Assembly (NCBI RefSeq): GCF_016599145.1 | Contig: NZ_JAENKO010000001.1 | Coordinates: 1-64,000, forward strand | DNA length: 64,000 nucleotides | Source of the DNA: Tomitella cavernea | GTDB lineage: Bacteria; Actinomycetota; Actinomycetes; Mycobacteriales; Mycobacteriaceae | Direction: 5' to 3' | Part shown: positions 56,138-64,000 of the stretch, piece by piece | Position numbering within the stretch: position 1 is the first letter of the stretch | Layout: each line of letters begins with the position of its first letter | Made by a program: the position numbers and the translations under genes | The notes under the pieces: model-generated | Seen by the model: the letters and a program-made list of their open reading frames with translations, nothing else | Databases searched by the model: none | What the model was told of the DNA's origin: nothing

Positions 56138-57061
56138 TCAGAGCGCGCCGAGACGCCGTGCCGCGACGACGGCCTCGATCCGGTTGTTGGCGCCCACCTT
56201 GCGCATGGCGGTGCGCAAGTAGCTCTTGACGGTCTCGGCACCCACGCCGAGACGCTCGCCGATGAGCGCATTGGTGTGCCCCATCGCCACCTGGACGAGG
56301 ACCTCCCGCTCGCGCGGGCTCAGCCGCACGCGCGGCGGCGCCTGCCTGGACGCCGCAGTGGTCGTCTCGCCGCCGTCGCCGCCCGGCACCGCACCGCCGC
56401 CCGGAACCGCACCGGCGCCCGGCACCGCACCGGCACCCGACGCCCCGCCGTCGGCGCCCTCCAGCTGGGCGACCACATCCATGAGCTCATCACGCACTGC
56501 GGGATCGTCCACCCGGCCCGCCAGGTCGAGCAGCCGCCGACGGATCTCCGGCGGCGCGTCTTCGAGCGCATGCTCGTCCGGCAGCGGGAAGATCGCACTG
56601 GACGGGTTCCGGCGCTCCAGCGCATCACGCACCGCCAGATCCTGCTCGAGCACACGCCCCACGGTGACCATGGAATCGATCACGCGGTCGCCGATCGAGA
56701 CGGTGCCCCGCAGCGCGCCGTAGAGGACCCCGCGCACGGAGCGGCCCACCATCACGGGCACACCGACCATCGTGCGGATGCCCTCGCCGGTGACGGCCTC
56801 GTCGTAGTCGTGGGTGATGGCGTCCGCCCGGGCGTAGTCGTTGACCAGCACGGGCCGCCGCATCGCCATGGCCTTGCCGCCCAGGCCGGAGCCGACCTGC
56901 ACGCGCAGGCCGCGCATGGTGCCGCTCTTGGCGCCCACGAACTCCGTGATCTGGAGTCTGTCCCTGCCGGTGATCGCGCCGCCGAAGACCATCGGCAGGC
57001 CCGACTCCCTGTGCAGCCGGCCGACGGCGTCACGAATGGCCACGCGATCGTCGTGTGCCAC
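56138..57061 (-). CDS. GAF-LuxR transcriptional regulator
   Basis: 307 residues: an N-terminal GAF domain (about 10-165, with GLRVQVGSGLGGKAMAMRR), a region about 170-240 ending in a low-complexity linker of GAVPG units coded by 12-bp repeats, and a C-terminal LuxR helix-turn-helix (RLSPREREVLVQVAMGHTNA, GAETVKSYLRTAMRKVG). GTG 57061 follows AAGGAG by 5 nt. It heads a probable operon with mftG, so it may tune re-oxidation of mycofactocin. The ligand of the GAF domain is unknown. Confidence 0.85.
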   Translation of the reverse strand: MAHDDRVAIRDAVGRLHRESGLPMVFGGAITGRDRLQITEFVGAKSGTMRGLRVQVGSGLGGKAMAMRRPVLVNDYARADAITHDYDEAVTGEGIRTMVGVPVMVGRSVRGVLYGALRGTVSIGDRVIDSMVTVGRVLEQDLAVRDALERRNPSSAIFPLPDEHALEDAPPEIRRRLLDLAGRVDDPAVRDELMDVVAQLEGADGGASGAGAVPGAGAVPGGGAVPGGDGGETTTAASRQAPPRVRLSPREREVLVQVAMGHTNALIGERLGVGAETVKSYLRTAMRKVGANNRIEAVVAARRLGAL

Positions 57062-57407
57062 CTGTACTCCTTCACCTGAAACCGATCGGCGTCGCGAGCG
57101 CACGCGCCGACTGTGGCCCGCTTCCGGGGCATCACCGGCGGGTACCCGCACGCCCGCGCACGGGACGAGACGCCCGTCACATATTACGATAAGCCAGTCC
57201 GCGCCCCTATCGCATCCCGATAGACGTATACCCGCGCCCGACGCGCACAGCCACCCCCGTACGGGGGTGCCTCGCAGCATTCCGTGACCGGCGCAGCATT
57301 CCGTGACCGGCGCCCCTCCGGATCCGTGCTGCAGCCGACGCCCCAGCGCAGGGAAGTCCGTGGCCTTCCGATAATCGACCTGTCCGCTATCGGTAGGATG
57401 GGCGTCT
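57062..57407. promoter_or_regulatory. Divergent control region with dyads and tandem repeats
   Basis: 346 nt without a gene. It contains CTATCG-5nt-CGATAG (57207-57223); CCGATA-14nt-TATCGG (57368-57393), which abuts a TAGGAT -10 box; a further CGATA at 57187; an 18-bp perfect palindrome CACCCCCGTACGGGGGTG (57252-57269); and two tandem copies of GCAGCATTCCGTGACCGGC (57274-57311). The CGATA words are candidate MarR sites; the palindrome resembles metal-sensor operators. Confidence 0.6.
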
Positions 57408-57923
57408 ATGAGCCCGCCGACCCCGCTGCCCGAGGACCCCATCGCGGAGGCCCGCCGCCAGTGGGTCGCGCACGGCTGGGGGTCGGTGGCGGACGGTATG
57501 GCCGCGGTGACGTCGGTGATGCGTGCACACCAGATCATGCTCAGCCGCGTCGAGAAGGTGCTGCGTCCCCACGGGCTCACGTTCGCGCGGTACGAGATGC
57601 TCATGCTCCTGGTGTTCGCGCGCAACGGCGCGCTGCCCATGAATAAGGCCAGCGCGCGCCTGCAGGTGCACCCGACCAGCGTCACCAACGTGGTGGACCG
57701 CCTCGAGGCCGCCGGGCTGGTGCGCCGTCAGCCGCACCCCAGCGACCGCCGCACCACGCTGGTCGAGGTCACCGACGAGGGCCGCCGGCTCGCCGATGTG
57801 GCCACCGGCAGGCTCAACGACGTGGTCTTCGCCGAACCCGGGCTCACCGGCCCCGGGGTCGAGCAGCTCGTCACGGTGCTCACCGAATTGCGCCGCGGCG
57901 CCGGGGACTTCGTGGAGCACTGA
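57408..57923 (+). CDS. MarR-family regulator
   Basis: 171 residues with the winged helix-turn-helix of MarR: GLTFARYEMLMLLVFARNGA, KASARLQVHPTSVTNVVDRL and the beta-wing RRQPHPSDRRTTLVEVTDEG. No ribosome site; the TAGGAT box ends 8 nt before the ATG, so a leaderless transcript is likely, and the dyad CCGATA/TATCGG touches that box, as expected of an autorepressor. It is followed after 17 nt by the AraC gene. Its ligand is probably a phenolic or fatty compound but cannot be named. Confidence 0.92.
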   Translation: MSPPTPLPEDPIAEARRQWVAHGWGSVADGMAAVTSVMRAHQIMLSRVEKVLRPHGLTFARYEMLMLLVFARNGALPMNKASARLQVHPTSVTNVVDRLEAAGLVRRQPHPSDRRTTLVEVTDEGRRLADVATGRLNDVVFAEPGLTGPGVEQLVTVLTELRRGAGDFVEH

Positions 57924-57940
57924 GCGATGGCCGCGCCGCC

Positions 57941-58804
57941 GTGAGCACCCGCGAGTTCGTCCACCGTGTTTCGTCGGTGCCCGGTGTACTCGCGCTGTAC
58001 GGGTACGCGGCGGACGGGCTGGACGCCGGGCTGCACCGCGGGGTCCCGTCGCGGGGGCTCACCTTCATCCTCAGCATGGACGACCCGGTGGAGGGCGCCG
58101 AGACGCTCCCCCACTGGAACGCGGGGCGCCTGAACGCCTTCGACTCTCTCGTTGCCGGACTGCACATCACGCCCGCCTACATCCGGCAGCCCACACGGCA
58201 GCGGGGCATCCAGATTTCAGTGCATCCGCTGGCGGCGCCCAGGCTGTTCGGTGTTCCCGCCGGAGAACTGGACCGGCGGACCTGGCCGGCCGAGGACGTG
58301 CTCGGCCCCGGCATCACCGCGCTGCGCGAACGACTGCACGAGATCCCCACGTGGAACGGTCGATTCGATGCCGTCGAGGACTATCTGCGCGCCCGCCTGT
58401 CCGCGGAGCGGTTCCGGTTCCGCCCGCGCGTCGAGGTGCGGGAGGTCTGGGCGAGGCTGGCCGCGGCGGACGGCGCGGTCCCCGTGTCCGTTCTCGCACG
58501 GGAGACGTGCCTGAGCGAACGTCAGCTGACGGTGCTGGTGCGCCGGGAGCTCGGCCTGACGCCACGCGATCTCGGGCGGCTCATGCGGTTCGACGCCGCC
58601 TTCGGCGCGCTCACACGCGCCGTGCGCGGCGGTCTCCGTCCCCCGCTGGCCGACCTCGCCGTCGCCCACGGCTACTACGACCAGGCGCACCTGGCGCGCG
58701 AGTTCCGGCGCTTCACCGATACCTCGCCCAGCGCGTTCGTGGGCGAGGAGATCGGAAACATCCAAGCCGGGGGCCACCGGCGCGCGCGAGACTGGACGGC
58801 ATGA
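57941..58804 (+). CDS. AraC-family regulator, atypical N-terminus
   Basis: 287 residues. The N-terminal half (about 1-170) resembles the DUF6597-type sensory region (GLTFILSMDDPV and ISVHPLAAPRLFGVPAGEL); the C-terminal AraC DNA-binding pair is VSVLARETCLSERQLTVLVR and LADLAVAHGYYDQAHLAREF. GTG 57941 follows the MarR stop by 17 nt and the stop overlaps the next ATG as ATGA, so MarR, AraC and VOC genes form one operon. Confidence 0.88.
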   Translation: MSTREFVHRVSSVPGVLALYGYAADGLDAGLHRGVPSRGLTFILSMDDPVEGAETLPHWNAGRLNAFDSLVAGLHITPAYIRQPTRQRGIQISVHPLAAPRLFGVPAGELDRRTWPAEDVLGPGITALRERLHEIPTWNGRFDAVEDYLRARLSAERFRFRPRVEVREVWARLAAADGAVPVSVLARETCLSERQLTVLVRRELGLTPRDLGRLMRFDAAFGALTRAVRGGLRPPLADLAVAHGYYDQAHLAREFRRFTDTSPSAFVGEEIGNIQAGGHRRARDWTA

Positions 58805-59217
58805 ACACCACAGACGACACCACCGCCCCGGCGCCCACCGTGTGGCCGTCCCTGCAGGCGCGCGATGCACGGGCGCTCATCGACTGGCTCGTCGGCACGC
58901 TCGGCTTCGTCGAGGCCGCCTGCTACACCGACGGCGGGCGCGTCGCGCACGCCCAGCTCGCCTGGCCGGAGGGCGGCGGCATCATGCTCGGCGACCACGA
59001 GCCCGGGGCCGAATGGGCACTGGAGCCCGGGACGTTCGGCGCCTACGTCGTCACCGACGACGTCGACGGGCTCTACGCGAAGGTGCGGGCCGCGGGCGCG
59101 GACATCATGCGCCCGCTCGCAGACCAGGACTACGGGAACCGGGAGTTCGCCGTGCGCGACCCGGAGGGCAACAAGTGGAGCTTCGGCCCCTACCGCGGCG
59201 AACCGGTGCCGCGGTAG
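58801..59217 (+). CDS. VOC (glyoxalase/bleomycin-resistance fold) protein
   Basis: 138 residues with paired beta-alpha-beta-beta-beta units: WPSLQARDARALIDWLVGTLGF, GIMLGDHEP, FGAYVVTDDVDGLYAKVRAAG and the closing REFAVRDPEGNKWSFGPY. Family members are metal-dependent lyases, dioxygenases or drug-binding proteins; similar ones occur in SCO/phzB-like sets. It overlaps the AraC gene by 4 nt. The stop codon lies in the right arm of a hairpin. Function not predicted. Confidence 0.85.
   Translation: MNTTDDTTAPAPTVWPSLQARDARALIDWLVGTLGFVEAACYTDGGRVAHAQLAWPEGGGIMLGDHEPGAEWALEPGTFGAYVVTDDVDGLYAKVRAAGADIMRPLADQDYGNREFAVRDPEGNKWSFGPYRGEPVPR
59190..59217. terminator. Hairpin ending the VOC gene
   Basis: CTACCGCGGC and GCCGCGGTAG, perfect 10 bp, 8-nt loop; the right arm ends in the VOC stop TAG. 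Between convergent genes only 7 nt apart. Confidence 0.55.
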
Positions 59218-59224
59218 GAACGGT

Positions 59225-60301
59225 TCACGGCAGGGCCGCGAAACGCCGGGGCAGCGCCGCCTCCACCGCCTTCGAAAACGAGGTGAACGGTTCGGCGTCG
59301 ATGCGCACCGCCTTGCCGCTGCCTTTGCGCTTCCACGTGCCCACGACGCGGCCGCCCGACACGACGGTTCCGCGGAACATCCCGTTGTTCCCCGGAACCA
59401 CCTTGCCCGCGTGTTCGTCCGGCAGCGCCGCCCCGCGCGTGCCATAGCCCAGCAGGAACTCGTCGAATCCCGGCAGCAGCAGAACCCCGCCGGCGGCGCG
59501 TCCGGCCCCGGCGAGCAACTCCGGGGTCTCCGGTGCCATCAGGTATTCGGCGCCGCCCACCGTCCACGACTCGAGGCTGCCGGCGACCTCGGCCACCGCC
59601 GCACGGATCGTGTTCAACGGCAACTTGGTCCACCAGGCGAAGTCCCGGACCGTCGCCGGCCCGTGGCTGCCGAAATATCGCAGCACCCACTGCGCCAGCG
59701 CCTCGTCGGGCGCCGGCACCGCGGCCGGCCGGATCCAGTCGGACACCGCGACGATGCGCTGGCCGCCGTCCGCGAACGGTCCGAAGCACAGGTCGCCGCC
59801 GACGGAGAGGGTGAACAGCAGGCGGTAGCCTCGATAGCTGTCACTCATCAGGCCCGCCTCCGACCACAGGGTCATCAGCCCGTCCCGCGAGAGCGAACCG
59901 TGTTCTTCGAGAGCCTCGAATGCCGCCGCCCGCGCCCGATCCAGCAGCGCCTCGTCGACGCCGCGGAGTTCGCGGTTGCGGGCGGTGGCGCGTAGAGTCC
60001 GCTCACCGGTGAGCGACAGGATCCAGCCGAGGTCCTCCGCGGGGATCAGGTGCAGCGTGCCGCGCATCGGCCAGGTGCGCACGATCTCGCCCGCGTTCAT
60101 CGCGTCCACGATCGCCTGGCGCGGGCGGCCCGCCACCCGCAGGGCGGCCGACGTCATCGCACCGGGCAGGTCCTGGCCCTGCATAGCGGACATGTGCCGC
60201 ACGGCGGACGCCGCGTCCGGCAGCCCGCCGCCCACCAGACGCTGGGCGGCCAGCCGCAGGCGGGCGATCTCCCGCGACTGCGCCGCCGTCGCGCCGCTCA
60301 C
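59225..60301 (-). CDS. Winged-helix HTH_42 protein, AlkZ-like DNA glycosylase
   Basis: 358 residues of the HTH_42 superfamily. The QxQ motif of AlkZ-type glycosylases is present in MQGQDLPGA (about residues 40-48), followed by the MRGTLHLIP and WWTKLPLNTIRAAV winged-helix segments and the late VPGNNGMFRGTVV block. Relatives unhook DNA crosslinks or remove alkylated purines; some are self-resistance proteins of toxin clusters, but none is seen here. GTG 60301 overlaps the stop of the metallo-hydrolase gene as GTGA. Confidence 0.85.
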   Translation of the reverse strand: MSGATAAQSREIARLRLAAQRLVGGGLPDAASAVRHMSAMQGQDLPGAMTSAALRVAGRPRQAIVDAMNAGEIVRTWPMRGTLHLIPAEDLGWILSLTGERTLRATARNRELRGVDEALLDRARAAAFEALEEHGSLSRDGLMTLWSEAGLMSDSYRGYRLLFTLSVGGDLCFGPFADGGQRIVAVSDWIRPAAVPAPDEALAQWVLRYFGSHGPATVRDFAWWTKLPLNTIRAAVAEVAGSLESWTVGGAEYLMAPETPELLAGAGRAAGGVLLLPGFDEFLLGYGTRGAALPDEHAGKVVPGNNGMFRGTVVSGGRVVGTWKRKGSGKAVRIDAEPFTSFSKAVEAALPRRFAALP

Positions 60302-61152
60302 AGGTCCTCCCCGAGGTGCCGCAAGTAGCGCTCTGCAGAGCGGCGGACCGCGGCCTTCGCTCTGCCCTCGACCTGCGAACCGTCGAGCACTTTGCCCCAC
60401 CACGCTCCGTAGACCACGTCGAAATCGTAGGGTTCGAGCATCCGCACCGCACGGCGGACGGTGTCCGGATGTTCCGGAATGAGGTTGGGATAGCTGTACA
60501 TGAAGCTCACCCAGCGGCGGTCGGACACCACCTGGAGGATGTCGCCGGAGCACACCGCGCCGCGGCCGTCGGCGCCCTGCCAGTGCACCACTGTGCCGCC
60601 GGCGAAGTGCACGCGCAGGTTGAGCAGTGTGCGGCCGGGCAGCACCTCGAGCGTGTCCCCCTCCCACAGCCGCACCGGGTCCGTCCGGCCCCGCACGCAG
60701 TGCTCCACCCAATGCGCGTCGTCCGCGTGCACGTACACGGGGATGCCGCCGAAAGCGTCGGACCATTCGAGCATCGCACTGTAGTAGTGCGGGTGCGAGA
60801 TCGCGATCGCCGCCAGGCCGCCCAGCTCGCCGATGCGCCGGACGGTGTCATCGTCGACCAGGCTGATGCAGTCCCACAGCAGGTTCGCGGGAGTACCGTC
60901 GGTGTCCTCGCCCGGCACGATGAGCGCCCGCTGGCCGATACCGAACCACGGCTCGGTGCTCACGCCCCACACCCCGCGCGGCTCCTGACGCAGCACGTTC
61001 GCGTGATCGCCGCGGAGCGCCTCGAGCGTCGTCCACTGCTGCCCGCCGTAGCCGACGTACTGGCGTTCCTCGTCACAGACCGGACAGCGGGCGGTGTCGT
61101 GGCCGCGGGGGAACTGCACGCCGCAGGTCACGCAGATCGGATGGTCGCTCAC
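60298..61152 (-). CDS. MBL-fold metallo-hydrolase with N-terminal zinc ribbon
   Basis: 284 residues. An N-terminal CxxC pair set (CVTCGVQFPRGHDTARCPVC, about residues 8-28) forms a zinc ribbon; the rest is a divergent metallo-beta-lactamase fold with SHPHYYSAMLEW in place of the usual HxHxDH, HFAGGTVVHW and CSGDILQVV. Two of the standard metal ligands are thus altered. Coupled to the AlkZ-like gene (GTGA), hinting at a shared DNA or nucleotide role. GTG 61152 is the best start; ribosome site weak. Confidence 0.82.
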   Translation of the reverse strand: MSDHPICVTCGVQFPRGHDTARCPVCDEERQYVGYGGQQWTTLEALRGDHANVLRQEPRGVWGVSTEPWFGIGQRALIVPGEDTDGTPANLLWDCISLVDDDTVRRIGELGGLAAIAISHPHYYSAMLEWSDAFGGIPVYVHADDAHWVEHCVRGRTDPVRLWEGDTLEVLPGRTLLNLRVHFAGGTVVHWQGADGRGAVCSGDILQVVSDRRWVSFMYSYPNLIPEHPDTVRRAVRMLEPYDFDVVYGAWWGKVLDGSQVEGRAKAAVRRSAERYLRHLGEDL

Positions 61153-61203
61153 GGAACCGATGGTGCCATCCCGGACCGCCTCCCGATATGACAATCTGTC
61201 GAG

Positions 61204-61644
61204 ATGCCGGAACATGTCGTGCGCAATCCCGAGTTCGAGCAGACCGTCCGCGACTCGTTCGCGCGGCAGGGCCTCATGTCCACATATGGGGCGCTGCTCG
61301 AGCGCGTCGAACCCGGGCTGGTCGACCTCGCCGTGCCGTTCGCCGACGGACTGACCCAGCAGGCCGGCTACTTCCACGCCGGGGTGACGACCGCCGCGGC
61401 CGACTCCGCCTGCGGATACGCGGCGTTGACGCTGATGGCTCCGGGCTCGGAGGTGCTCTCCGTCGAGTTCAAGACCAATTTGCTCGCTCCCGCTCGCGGG
61501 GAGCGGATCGTCGCACGCGCCCGCGTCGTCCGCTCCGGGCGCACCATCACCGTCTGCCAGGCCGACGTGTACGGCGTGGACGGCACGCGAGAGACGCACT
61601 GCGCCACGATGGTCGCGACGATGATCCGCGTGGACGCCGGCTGA
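61204..61644 (+). CDS. PaaI-family hotdog thioesterase
   Basis: 146 residues of the hotdog fold: FARQGLMSTYGALLERVEPG, the central helix QQAGYFHAGVTTAAADSACGYAA-type block with conserved His-Ala-Gly, and strands EVLSVEFKTNLLAPARGE. Such enzymes hydrolyse acyl- or phenylacetyl-type CoA thioesters. It is divergent from the metallo-hydrolase gene with only about 50 nt between. The CoA substrate is not predictable. Confidence 0.9.
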   Translation: MPEHVVRNPEFEQTVRDSFARQGLMSTYGALLERVEPGLVDLAVPFADGLTQQAGYFHAGVTTAAADSACGYAALTLMAPGSEVLSVEFKTNLLAPARGERIVARARVVRSGRTITVCQADVYGVDGTRETHCATMVATMIRVDAG

Positions 61645-61678
61645 GCCTCCGGTTGTCCGTCTCCCATTCCGCCGCCTT

Positions 61679-62995
61679 CTAGTCCACCGTCACCGGGTCC
61701 AGGCAGCTCGACGGCGCATCCACCAGCGAACAACCGGCCGGGGGCCGGCTGGGCGTATAGCCGTCAGGAACCCCTCCCGTGCGGATGATGTCGCGGTAGG
61801 CGTCCACACCGTCGGTGGGCCGCCGGGTGAGCTCCGGATCGGTGAGCACGTCGACGGTGTACAGCCCGAACCGGGGCGCGTAGGTGCCCCACTCGTAGTT
61901 GTCGGTGAGCGACCAGTAGTTGTAGCCGATCACGTTCATCCCGTCGGCCTTGGCGCGCTGGATCCAGTAGACGTCGTCGCGCAGCGCCGCGGCACGGGTC
62001 TGCCCGTCTGCGCGCGGGGCACCGTTGTCGGTGGGCATGCCGTTCTCGACGATGTACAGCGGCTTGCCCGGGAACTTGCGTGCGTAGTACCGCAGCGCGT
62101 AGTAGACCCCCTCGGGTTCCAGGGTGGCCTTCCAGTGCTCGTCGAGCAGTGCGTAGACCGCCGTCGGATTCGTGGGCGACACGCCGTAGTAGTAGTCGAT
62201 GCCGACGTAGTCGAGCCGGTCCGCCACCTTGTCGATGAGCTGGGCGTCCATCACCGGCTCGGCAGTGGGGATGTACGACGCGTTGGTGGTGACCATGGCG
62301 CCGGGCTGCACGGCGTGGATGTAGTCGTAGATGGAGCGGTGCGCCTGCGCCATCCGGTCGAACATCACGGGGACGTCCGCCGGCGACAGCCCGCCGTGCT
62401 TGACCTCCTGCATCACGTAGGCGGTGCCCTCGTTGAACGTCACCCACAGCGGATCGAGGTGCGCGTAGCGGTCCACCACTTTGCGGGCGTTATCCAGCCA
62501 TTCGCCGACGATGTCGGGATTCGCCCAGCCGCCCTGGTCCGCCACCCACCCCGGATACACCCAGTGGTCGAGGGTGAGCATCGGGCGCATGCCGGCGTCG
62601 GCGATCTCGCGCAGCACGTCGTCGTAGTACTCGAAGGCCTGCTCATCCCACTGGCCCGTTGCGGGCTCCAGGCGCGCCCACTCGATCGAAAGCCGGAAGG
62701 TGTTCACCCCGAGGTCCGCCGCGCGCTGAATATCCTCGGGGTAACGGTGGTAGAAGTCGACGGAGTTCCGGTACGGATCGGCGGACCGCTGCGCATACCG
62801 CGTCCAGTTGCTGTCCGGGAAATAGCCGCCGGACTGGAACTCCGACATCGCCACGCCCCAGTGGAAATCGTCCCCCGCCGCAGGCAGGCCCTCCGCCGCC
62901 GCGAAGTTCTGCGGGACCGCGACGAACCCGATGAGCAGCAAGGCCGAACCGATCATGCGCAAGACCAGAGCAGGCGCAGCGAAACTCTTCAGCAT
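61679..62995 (-). CDS. Secreted glycoside hydrolase family 1 enzyme
   Basis: 438 residues: a signal peptide (about 1-34, LVLRMIGSALLLIGFVAVPQ core, AAA cleavage region) and a GH1 barrel. The acid/base Glu is in LWVTFNEGTAYV, the nucleophile Glu in LYIVENGMPTDNG; FHWGVAMSEFQ and NYWSLTDNYEWG are other GH1 hallmarks. It would cleave beta-glycosides outside the cell. A TAATTT box 6 nt before the ATG (63002-63007) suggests a leaderless message. GH1 enzymes with export signals are unusual. Confidence 0.92.
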   Translation of the reverse strand: MLKSFAAPALVLRMIGSALLLIGFVAVPQNFAAAEGLPAAGDDFHWGVAMSEFQSGGYFPDSNWTRYAQRSADPYRNSVDFYHRYPEDIQRAADLGVNTFRLSIEWARLEPATGQWDEQAFEYYDDVLREIADAGMRPMLTLDHWVYPGWVADQGGWANPDIVGEWLDNARKVVDRYAHLDPLWVTFNEGTAYVMQEVKHGGLSPADVPVMFDRMAQAHRSIYDYIHAVQPGAMVTTNASYIPTAEPVMDAQLIDKVADRLDYVGIDYYYGVSPTNPTAVYALLDEHWKATLEPEGVYYALRYYARKFPGKPLYIVENGMPTDNGAPRADGQTRAAALRDDVYWIQRAKADGMNVIGYNYWSLTDNYEWGTYAPRFGLYTVDVLTDPELTRRPTDGVDAYRDIIRTGGVPDGYTPSRPPAGCSLVDAPSSCLDPVTVD

Positions 62996-63078
62996 TCCCG
63001 GAAATTAGCATCCTGGACGGCCGTTCGGCGTGGTTCCGCGGAACCGCGTGGGTGGTCGCTTAAACATCCGACTCCGGG

Positions 63079-63525
63079 CTACGGCTCCGGACAGTCCACG
63101 GCGGGCGCGTCGATCGCCGGCGGATCACCAGCCTGGTCGACGTACAGGCTCCACAGGAACGCCGTGGTGTCGCCGGTGTTGGTGCCGACGTGTGCGGCGC
63201 CCCCGCCGGACATCGGGTCGCCCGGACCTGCGGTGTAAACGGAGCAGTCGTCCAACGTGCGGGTGATGTAGCCGCCGGTGACGAAACCGGGCACGTCGCC
63301 GTCGTGGGTGTGCCACCCCGTCGTGCCGCCCGGGGCGAACACGATGACACGCGCGGTCAGGCCGGTCCCACCGATATTCACTGCGCCGAGAGGTATCGGG
63401 ATGACGCCGGCCGGCGGGGACGCCGAGGCGGCAGGCGCCGCGACCACCGCGAAGGCCGCAGCCACCGCTGCGGACGCCGCGCAGACGGCACCGCGCACCG
63501 GGGTTGAACGCCGAGCTCTCGACAT
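63079..63525 (-). CDS. Secreted cupin-domain protein
   Basis: 148 residues: a signal peptide with an Ala-rich core (AAVAAAFAVVAAPAASAS) followed by a small single cupin barrel; metal-type histidines lie in GWHTHDGDVPGF and AAHVGTNTGD, and the barrel also holds YITRTLDDCSVY. The ATG at 63525 has GAGG nearby. Cupins of this size bind metals or small ligands; an exported one could sense or sequester. No partner nearby indicates a substrate. Confidence 0.8.
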   Translation of the reverse strand: MSRARRSTPVRGAVCAASAAVAAAFAVVAAPAASASPPAGVIPIPLGAVNIGGTGLTARVIVFAPGGTTGWHTHDGDVPGFVTGGYITRTLDDCSVYTAGPGDPMSGGGAAHVGTNTGDTTAFLWSLYVDQAGDPPAIDAPAVDCPEP

Positions 63526-63741
63526 GGCCACCTCGCCGGATGCGGAACAGTACCGTCACAGTAGCGCCGCCGCACCGCGCGGCGGCCGTGGTCCGTCATT
63601 CCCGCCTCCATCCGCACGCCGCCGGTGCAGGGAGGGCACCGTCGCGACCGGCACACCGGCGACGGTGCGCGGGCCGCTCAGCGGCAGCGCGATCTGGTGG
63701 GTGGACGACAATCCCCGGACCTACCGCGAACTGGCCCGACG

Positions 63742-64000
63742 TCACGCCGAGGGCGCTCGCCCCGCCGGTGACACGACGTTCAGTCCGAGCGATCCGGCCG
63801 CGACAGCCAAGCGCCGGTCATAGGCGACGAAGTCCGTGAGATGCTCCGCTATCTGCAATGCGGAAGCAAGGTGCAGGGCGTCGAGGGAACGCAGGGCCGG
63901 CAAGCCGACCGACGCGGCGGAGTCGATGACGTGAGGGGTGATCGGGAGCGTATCGACCGCGTCGAGTACCCGCCGTGCCCTGTCGACGAGCTCCGGTAGC
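63742..64000 (-). CDS. PIN-domain (VapC-like) ribonuclease toxin, N-terminus outside window
   Basis: The last 85 residues of a protein whose start lies beyond the right edge. The C-terminal PIN signature is clear: ALRSLDALHLASALQIAE (conserved Asp for Mg2+) and DFVAYDRRLAVAAGSLGL (second Asp). VapC toxins cleave tRNA or rRNA and are paired with a VapB antitoxin, which would be upstream, outside the window. Confidence 0.85.
   Translation of the reverse strand, partial: LPELVDRARRVLDAVDTLPITPHVIDSAASVGLPALRSLDALHLASALQIAEHLTDFVAYDRRLAVAAGSLGLNVVSPAGRAPSA

Overview
The window is high-GC, densely packed chromosomal DNA from an actinobacterium of the order Mycobacteriales, the mycolic-acid bacteria. 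Four things point there: (1) gene order resembling Mycobacterium tuberculosis Rv0858c-Rv0862c (dapC-like aminotransferase, fadA, fadB, XPB helicase, helicase-associated protein), here in two separated blocks; (2) a lipQ/wax-ester synthase/plsC/plsB block like Rv2485c-Rv2482c; (3) a complete mycofactocin locus; (4) an Rpf-type muralytic protein. Several start codons look leaderless (TANNNT about 6-8 nt upstream), also typical of this group. I cannot settle the genus; Tsukamurella, Gordonia, Dietzia and Tomitella-like bacteria all fit. No rRNA, tRNA, CRISPR array, insertion sequence or prophage was seen.

1-30 kb: DNA-repair helicase pair, DUF3239 protein, Baeyer-Villiger-type monooxygenase, amidase, SRPBCC protein; then the neutral-lipid/phospholipid block (esterase, WS/DGAT, HAD-PlsC, PlsB); two membrane proteins; a 2-oxoglutarate oxygenase; fadAB beta-oxidation under a KstR-like operator; an aminotransferase; an acyl-CoA dehydrogenase/alpha-methylacyl-CoA racemase pair; an AraC regulator; a Tat-exported phospholipase C.

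29.6-45.5 kb is the mycofactocin region. A DUF779 protein, an aldehyde dehydrogenase and a GAF regulator sit downstream of the mft genes. The mft genes run leftward as mftA-mftB-mftC-mftD-OYE1, then SnoaL-like-OYE2-mftE-mftF, with the TetR gene mftR divergent at the head. An rpf-like gene and a transglutaminase gene on the opposite strand split the two halves. mftG, which passes electrons from reduced mycofactocin to respiration, lies about 9 kb beyond mftR, behind its own GAF-LuxR regulator. MftA is the peptide precursor, MftB/MftC modify its C-terminal Val-Tyr, MftE trims it, MftD oxidises it and MftF glycosylates it. The finished redox cofactor serves alcohol dehydrogenases, and the aldehyde dehydrogenase next door would consume the aldehyde formed.

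45.5-64 kb: DinB protein; a two-component system and a DUF2339 membrane protein linked by unusual 21-bp-phased repeats; OsmC behind a cysteine-type leader peptide; metE behind a cobalamin riboswitch; MarR and AraC regulators; a VOC protein; an AlkZ-like glycosylase with a zinc-ribbon metallo-hydrolase; a thioesterase; secreted GH1 glycosidase and cupin proteins; and the end of a VapC-like PIN toxin.
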